From assembly GCA_054601695.1 (NCBI GenBank), contig BAAHQB010000329.1, positions 124,001 through 188,000 of the forward strand: DNA of 64,000 bases. Direction: 5' to 3'. This document shows, one piece after another, positions 1-64,000 of the stretch (positions within the stretch are counted from its first letter, which is position 1; each line of letters opens with the position of its first letter). This DNA is from Amorphochlora amoebiformis. Taxonomy: Eukaryota > Cercozoa > Chlorarachniophyceae. The notes under the pieces are model-generated. The model did not search any database. It was not told the origin of the DNA and saw nothing but the letters and a program-made list of their open reading frames with translations. The position numbers and the translations under genes were made by a program.

Positions 1-39
1 TACGCACATATATATATATATGCATATATATATATATAA

Positions 40-81
<42 letters not shown>

Positions 82-239
82 AATGGTGCGTTTACATATC
101 GGATATACATTATATATATAGCGATATAGATATAGATACACAATATAACTTTACGTAGTAATGCCTGCAATATATGCACACAACATTGTTACATGCATAT
201 CTATGTTTCATGACATAGACATAAATGATGGGCAATTAG
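1..239. other. Intron of receptor A, 5' edge of window
   Basis: (TA)n with short unique pieces at about 78-240. No coding signal was seen before the acceptor GGCAATTAG at 231-239. Confidence 0.6.
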
Positions 240-25597
<25,358 letters not shown>

Positions 25598-25624
25598 TTT
25601 ATAATATAGATATCAAATATTGTG

Positions 25625-25630
25625 AATAAA
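25625..25630 (+). terminator. Poly(A) signal of receptor A
   Basis: AATAAA 28 bases after the TAA stop, the usual place for a eukaryotic cleavage signal, in otherwise AT-rich DNA. It supports 25597 as the true gene end. Confidence 0.55.
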
Positions 25631-25701
25631 GACGTAGTGTATGTGTGTATATATTATATATACATATGTACACACATATATACACATATATGTGTGTGTA
25701 T

Positions 25702-25744
<43 letters not shown>

Positions 25745-25749
25745 GACAT

Positions 25750-25800
<51 letters not shown>

Positions 25801-26180
25801 CCAAAAATATACTATATGTAGGCAGAATTATTAGTTAGTTGTTTAGATAGACTGAATAATAACACATGGACGCAATTCGTGAATTAAGCTTATCGCAGTC
25901 CAGTGTGCGTCTATGAAAATGTTTCTCGCTTGTATAAATTTACCAGGAAAAAACTATATCATCGTCTGTGAAACCGTAATTTATTCAAACCTAAGCTATA
26001 TCTAGTAGTATATATATACATCTAGACATATATCATATGGTACTAAGTACTATGGTATATATATATATATATTTTTATTTATATATTAGATATTGTATAA
26101 CTTGTGTACACGCAGATATATTGGATCTAGAGATATTTAAGTTAAGATTTTGGTTATAACCGAACTAAAGTTGCGGCTTT

Positions 26181-26241
<61 letters not shown>

Positions 26242-27065
26242 GTGGCAATGGCATCATATACTGCCGCGGGCGTATTATCCGGCCACAGTAGACAGTAGAC
26301 TATCATAAGTTTTCTTATACATGTATCATCGAGCAATGTCACGTCTATGCGTACGTTAGCACATGATATCTAAATCCTCTAGATCATGAGGAAATCACTA
26401 CATACAACGTACGCACCGTGTTTGTATACGTATAATGCACTGCACAATACGTATATCATGATACATTTACGTGTCGATACGTCATGCACGATACGTCTTG
26501 TAGACTGGTACGTACGCACGCATGTGTATACGATACGCATGTCCATCCATCTCATCTACATTTTTAATATGTGGCAGTTGTCCCTGGCTAGAGACTAGTA
26601 CATGTAGACATACTATGTTACACGTATACGCGTGAACCGCGAGTTTACGTACGGGGGTGTTTTTAAATAAAATTGTACCTCAGTAAATCTACTAAATGCA
26701 CGCGGTTAATCTAGTTAATTAGTACGTACGACACGGTTGTATATCTTGCTGGAGTGTTTTCACAAGTAGTGTATGTATATATATATATATATAACATGAT
26801 CAGTGCATAAATACTACGTCGAATAGAATAAAACCCTTACTAGAAGCTTGTCAGACAGTCAATCCTTCATTTGGGCTAATCGATTGCATGGTGCCTACAA
26901 GTCGGCATCTCTAGGATTCACAAGCCGAGATATGCGTGGGCCTCTAATCGGAGGGGCTTGCATGCGTACCTGCAACATACACATGATATTATTCTGGGAG
27001 TATCGGGATATTCATCGGATAAGGTGGAGAACCCATTTTGATTATCTACAGGATGTATGTTACTA
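25631..27065. other. Intergenic region between the 3' ends of receptor A and gene C
   Basis: (TA)n around 25700-25800, 26050 and 26180-26240. Then unique AT-rich sequence and a stretch near 26380-26560 rich in TACGTA-like words. The 75-codon plus-strand frame at 26848-27075 overlaps what should be the gene C 3' UTR and shows no family match, so it is not called. Confidence 0.5.
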
Positions 27066-36750
<9,685 letters not shown>

Positions 36751-36998
36751 CTTTCGATTTATGGTGTCGTACGTAGAGCTACCGTGGCCTCCTCCTGGGC
36801 CGTTCGCCTCCTTTGCCCTGAGGGTTCCGGTGGTACGATTAAGGTCCAATGTATTACTTTACAGATATCTGGATATTCATTCGAGGTTATATCAGAAATA
36901 TGGACTTATTTCATATATGAGATATCTAATTTCCAATATTATATGAAGTCAGCAATATCCAATATATCAACTAAAGATACCCCTCTCCCGCCAAACAG

Positions 36999-37552
36999 GA
37001 AATTGTGTCTGCCTGGGGCAGCGCAAAGGGTCGACGTGGCGCTGGGGTTTTCCGCGGGACACTATTTCAGTTTTTCGACCGTATGCGTCGATACGTCTCT
37101 GTGTGGGTTGTACTGGGCGTTATGGTAGCCCTCGGCTTAATTGGGGGGGTGGGGGGGGCTGTTTTCTCCTTTTGCGGGGCAAAAAGGGTACGGTACTCTA
37201 ATCAATTATTCTAAGGTTTTTGAGGGTGGGGAAGGGGGGATGAGGTAGAAAAGGTGAGGAGAGGAGAGGCGAGAGGAAGAGAGAAATTCTTGGAGGGATA
37301 TTCCTTCCTTTTGGCGGTTGTGCAGTGTTTTCTATTCTCATGAGTAGTGATTGTTAATTATTATTTCGCGATTTTGAAAGCATGAGAGTGTATTGTTTAT
37401 TGATAATTGATATTTGTAAATTTGAAGGGTGGTGCATACGGTCGAGATTTGGGGCGGAGAGGTATCAATAGTGTCAATATCAATGAGCAACTATACATAT
37501 GTAAATGTATATTTGTATATATTCGTACGTGTATTTATATATATGTATATAA

Positions 37553-37596
<44 letters not shown>

Positions 37597-38329
37597 CTAT
37601 ATTGTATATATATATATATGTACGTAAACATGTGGAGATATTCATATATATATATATATATATATATATCCATATATGATATATATATATATATATATAT
37701 ATACATATGCATATACATATATACACATATATAACCTAAATGTGCCGATCACTGGGAGCTGAATCCAATCTGTTTAACACTGGGGTTAGGGTTAGGGTTA
37801 GGGTTAGGGTTAGGATAAAGGTTAGGGTTAGGGTTGGGTTAGGGTTAGGGTTAGGATCAGATTATTCAGCATATCTTAGTCCTAGGACCATTGACTCCTC
37901 CACAGGGTGGGGCTATAGTCCTGGTTAGGGTTAGGGTTAGGGTTGGGGTTAGGGTTAGGGTTAGGATTAAAAGTTAGGGTTAGGATTGAAGGTTAGGGTT
38001 AGGGTTAGGGTTAGGGTTAGGGTTAGGGTTAGGGTTAGGGTTAGGGTTAGGGTAGGGTTAGGGTTACATAACACCTTTAAAATATGTATCTGTACATTAC
38101 AACATACGATATATACGATTAACACCCCCCCGACATGCAGGTTGCAGTAGCAAAGATGACCGTAACGCCATCACCAACCGGTTCGACACACTCAAATACG
38201 ACGTCCAGTCTTGTGCTACGTGAGAACCCTAACCAACCTAACCATGATCTAGCCCCGAACCCCAACCTCAACTCTAACCATCCCAACGGGTCTCTCGTTC
38301 GTGTCAGCGAAGAGAGCGAGAGTGTTTAG
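36999..38329 (+). CDS. Gene D: C-terminal exons of a single-pass membrane protein (5' part not found)
   Basis: Two exons, 36999-37187 and 38141-38329, each 189 bases and in phase 0, joined over AAAAGG|GTACGG and CATGCAG|GTTGCA. The first reads [20 protein letters not shown], then [32 protein letters not shown] (membrane helix) and FCGAKR. The second is a hydrophilic tail, [20 protein letters not shown] and an Asn/Pro-rich part ending EESESV before TAG. I do not recognise the family. A stop lies just upstream in frame, so an earlier exon must exist; none was found between gene C and here, so it may overlap gene C on the other strand. The second exon's Asn/Pro run is encoded by decayed CCCTAA repeats. 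Confidence 0.5.
37784..38065 (+). repeat. Interstitial TTAGGG array in gene D intron
   Basis: Two blocks, 37784-37856 and 37923-38065, of mostly perfect TTAGGG with TTAGGATT and TTGGGT variants, separated by about 65 unique bases. Same G-rich strand as gene D's sense strand. Confidence 0.9.
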
Positions 38330-38651
38330 GCGAGTTAGGATCAGATTTTCTCCGTAAAAGTGAGAGAGATATATCAAAACACGGTTATGATGTGAAAAAT
38401 GTTTCAGTGATGTATGAGGGTGTCTTCAATTTAAATTGTTTGATTGGTATGTTTTAGAGGGTGTATGCTATCGGGGAAGGAATGCGTCACGTATTGCGTA
38501 GAGCGCTTAGGATTCTCCGTGGTAACTACGTATCCATGACACAAACTAAAAAGTGCTCGGCGAACAAACGAACCCGAACAATTGCTTTCAATTTAACAGC
38601 TCAAGAGAGCTTTGTCTTCATTTTTCTCTCATTTGAGTCTTTATGTATATG

Positions 38652-38700
<49 letters not shown>

Positions 38701-38796
38701 TATTATGCATATATATATATATATATACATATCTGTGTATATATATAATATATATGTATGTATTATATACATACACATGTATACTTTTTTATATGT

Positions 38797-38843
<47 letters not shown>

Positions 38844-39031
38844 TTGTGTATGCACATTAATTATATTTATATGTACAACATATATGTATACATATGTATA
38901 TAGATATGTATATATGTACATTTATTGAGATAAATATATACTTGGTTTTGTACATTATATTTAAATGTAAAAATATATTTGTAGGTATACGCCCCATAAT
39001 CCGTTATATGTATATGCTCCATATATATCTC

Positions 39032-39072
<41 letters not shown>

Positions 39073-39094
39073 TATATATGTGTGTGTGTATATG

Positions 39095-39145
<51 letters not shown>

Positions 39146-39235
39146 TTGCATATAATTTTCTTTACAGGGATGCGCAAGGTGCTGGTCAGATATGAGTAAG
39201 TGATCATTTCCTAACTTTTTGCCATATCATGTATA

Positions 39236-39286
<51 letters not shown>

Positions 39287-39534
39287 ATCTGAAGGTATTA
39301 TATTATATATATATATATAGTATATATATATTATATATTATATAATATATATATATGTATATTCACATATATATACATATTTATATATTTAGATATATAT
39401 TACGCATATATAATATATATATATATAGTTTGATATATATGTATACATATATACTATATGAGATATATATGCTGTAAGTGTGATTGTTTATTTATTGTAT
39501 ATGTTAACATTTATATGGATACGTGTCGTACGTA

Positions 39535-39568
<34 letters not shown>

Positions 39569-39602
39569 TATTATATATGCCATACATGTTTGTAGAGCTT
39601 TG

Positions 39603-39653
<51 letters not shown>

Positions 39654-40095
39654 TATATACATATATATATACTAGATACATAACACTCAGCGTCATGTTC
39701 GATTTCGAAATGTTCATTCTCGTGCATGAATCCATGGTCTTCGAAATGCAAGAAATGCACCTATGACCATTGCTTTCCGTCTCTTGTCCACTGCGCGCAG
39801 CTCGACGAGAAGGATTTACCGCCTCACTAGATCTGTCTGGATCGATGATAAGGCGTAAGCTGCCGTCTGACCGTAGATCATGAAATGTAATGTCACTCAT
39901 GACCATAGTACGGTTGCAGATTTGAAACGTCGTGCGCGTGTGTTTTGCCTAGTGACATATATCATGAAGACTAAAACTTATATATGCGCCCATATACTTG
40001 TAGATTTCAAATCATTTTCAAAGTTCTATATACATGTATCATATCATGATACTATGATATACGTATGTATGTGAATATACATGTGTATATTTGCA

Positions 40096-40146
<51 letters not shown>

Positions 40147-41174
40147 TATATATATATATATATACATATGTGTGTGTGTGTATATATATATATATCATAG
40201 ATTATACATATAGATATATTTATATATACACATATATATATATATATATGTATGTATATATAAATATATCAAGTTGTAACTATGTAATATTATAAATCTA
40301 TACATATGGACCTAAGGATGATTTCATAATATCCCCTAGATCCCATCCGATGCACATAACTAACTAGATGTATTACAATGATAACGTGCAACACACGTAT
40401 GATTTGAAACAGTCATCTACTACGTAATAGATCATAGATATAAACTAGATGACGTACGGCAACGACTTCAAAGTATTGACACTCCGAAGTTAGGCTCAGC
40501 CTAGTCTAGTAGTGGTAGTCACATCACATATATCGATATCTAGATTATGTAAACGTCAGTATACGGACGAGATAGATAAATCAATCGACTACATGTATAT
40601 GCCGTGCAACCACTAGAACCATGTCTAGGTTCAAACTACTAGTAACGATTATCAAGTTCTACTAGATTTAGTAGAAGCTGTTACACCAGTTACACTAGTA
40701 TATACGTTCACTGGGTCTAGTACGTAATCGATAAGATTTAGGCACGTAATACTTGTAATATTCAAAAATTTTAACATTAATTAATCAATGTAGAACGTTT
40801 AGTTACAAGCTAGATAAGTGGGATAAGACCATGAGTGATGCATGATATGGATAATCAAATCAAGTTTGTGGATCATGCAACGTGAGACTATTTCATCTGC
40901 CATGCAAATGTGAGTTACTACGTACATCATTCATCTGGCTCACGGTGACGAATGACGAATCTACAATTCAATCATCGATCTTTTGAATCTAGGAATCTTT
41001 TGAATCTAATGAACCTTCCCTCGACCAATACTTACATCTTTAGCTTATAAACTTAGCTATAATACAATTCAATCTGCCCTCGCCCTCAGGCGGCCAAGCG
41101 GCGTATACATTTTCATATTCATTTGTATATAAATAGATGTGTACATGTATATATATATATATAAATACATATAG

Positions 41175-41206
<32 letters not shown>

Positions 41207-41265
41207 ATATATATATGTATATATATATATATATAAAGATATATAATATGATGAGTCATACAAGA
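38330..41265. other. Intergenic region between gene D and the receptor B 3' end
   Basis: Unique sequence with plausible splice borders occurs at 38461-38590, at 39171-39195 (TTTACAG, then MRKVLVRYE, then GTAAGT), and at 39700-39930 where both strands are open. These may be exons of an unplaced gene or further gene D exons; phase does not settle it. 40300-41060 is unique, non-(TA), stop-rich DNA. The rest is (TA)n. Confidence 0.4.
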
Positions 41266-63575
<22,310 letters not shown>

Positions 63576-63606
63576 CTAACATCATTTATGTATATCTATA
63601 CATATA

Positions 63607-63644
<38 letters not shown>

Positions 63645-63668
63645 AACATCATTTATGTATATCTATAC

Positions 63669-63707
<39 letters not shown>

Positions 63708-63730
63708 GTGTATGTATATTATACATATGA

Positions 63731-63785
<55 letters not shown>

Positions 63786-64000
63786 TATATATATATATAT
63801 ATACATTCATATGCATACAATATACTATACTTATTTGTATATTTTTACACTTATGTATGTACATATATATATATATATACATATTATGTTGATAATATAT
63901 GTATTACATGTTTATATATATATATATATGTATCAATATATATCTATATATATATATATATATATATATAATAAATACAAATGTAATTTTCTTTTTTTGG
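63576..64000. other. Intron of receptor B, 3' edge of window
   Basis: (TA)n plus a short tandem copy (at about 63640-63670) of the acceptor-side segment next to exon 3. The exon matching receptor A exon 2 was not seen and should lie beyond the window. Confidence 0.6.

Noticed and set aside
36784-37128. Plus-strand open frame across the gene C start and gene D exon
   Set aside because: It uses a different frame from the membrane helix of gene D, has no ATG start, and ends just where the other frame stays open and splices in phase.

Overview
The window is nuclear DNA of a eukaryote, not bacterial. Short unique islands, many ending in AG/GT splice borders, lie in a sea of (TA)n microsatellite. 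Interstitial telomere-type repeats of the TTAGGG kind and tRNA-headed SINE-like repeats are also present. The lineage cannot be fixed by eye. TTAGGG-type repeats, very short exons and REJ/GAIN domains fit a protist or alga (a stramenopile, for example) or a unicellular relative of animals.

Layout. Receptor A (+ strand, before base 1 to 25597) and receptor B (- strand, 41266 to beyond 64000) are paralogues that point at each other. I traced 40 exons in A and 38 in B. They are collinear, and all but six of the 38 shared exons have identical lengths (six differ by in-frame amounts). Both encode the same large surface protein: an N-terminal NHL-type beta-propeller, a Pro/Thr/Ser pentapeptide-repeat stalk, a REJ module, a GAIN domain with an intact GPS self-cleavage motif, seven transmembrane helices and a basic, Ser-rich cytoplasmic tail. 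This is an adhesion-GPCR-like layout with polycystin/REJ-type extracellular parts, and I do not know it as a described architecture. Introns do not align between copies apart from splice borders, (TA)n and one old repeat.

Between the receptors lie gene C (- strand, 36750 to 27066) and gene D (+ strand, last two exons at 36999-37187 and 38141-38329). Gene C is a pepsin-family aspartic protease with a signal peptide, both catalytic Asp motifs and a C-terminal membrane anchor (BACE-like layout). Gene D is the C-terminal end of an unrecognised single-pass membrane protein. Its last intron carries TTAGGG arrays and its last exon looks built from decayed CCCTAA repeat.

How they may work together is inference only. 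The receptors would be split at the GPS into a long adhesive ectodomain and a 7TM signalling part. A membrane-tethered protease lying between two receptor genes could act on the same cell surface, but nothing in the sequence proves a link.

Method and limits. Exons were found by matching unique islands of copy A to copy B, then requiring AG...GT borders and unbroken reading phase. Gene C has no second copy here, so its model rests on borders, phase and family motifs. Apart from A exons 1-2, B exons carry the same number as their A partner. Transcription starts, first exons of A, B and D, and one or two internal exons of C were not found.
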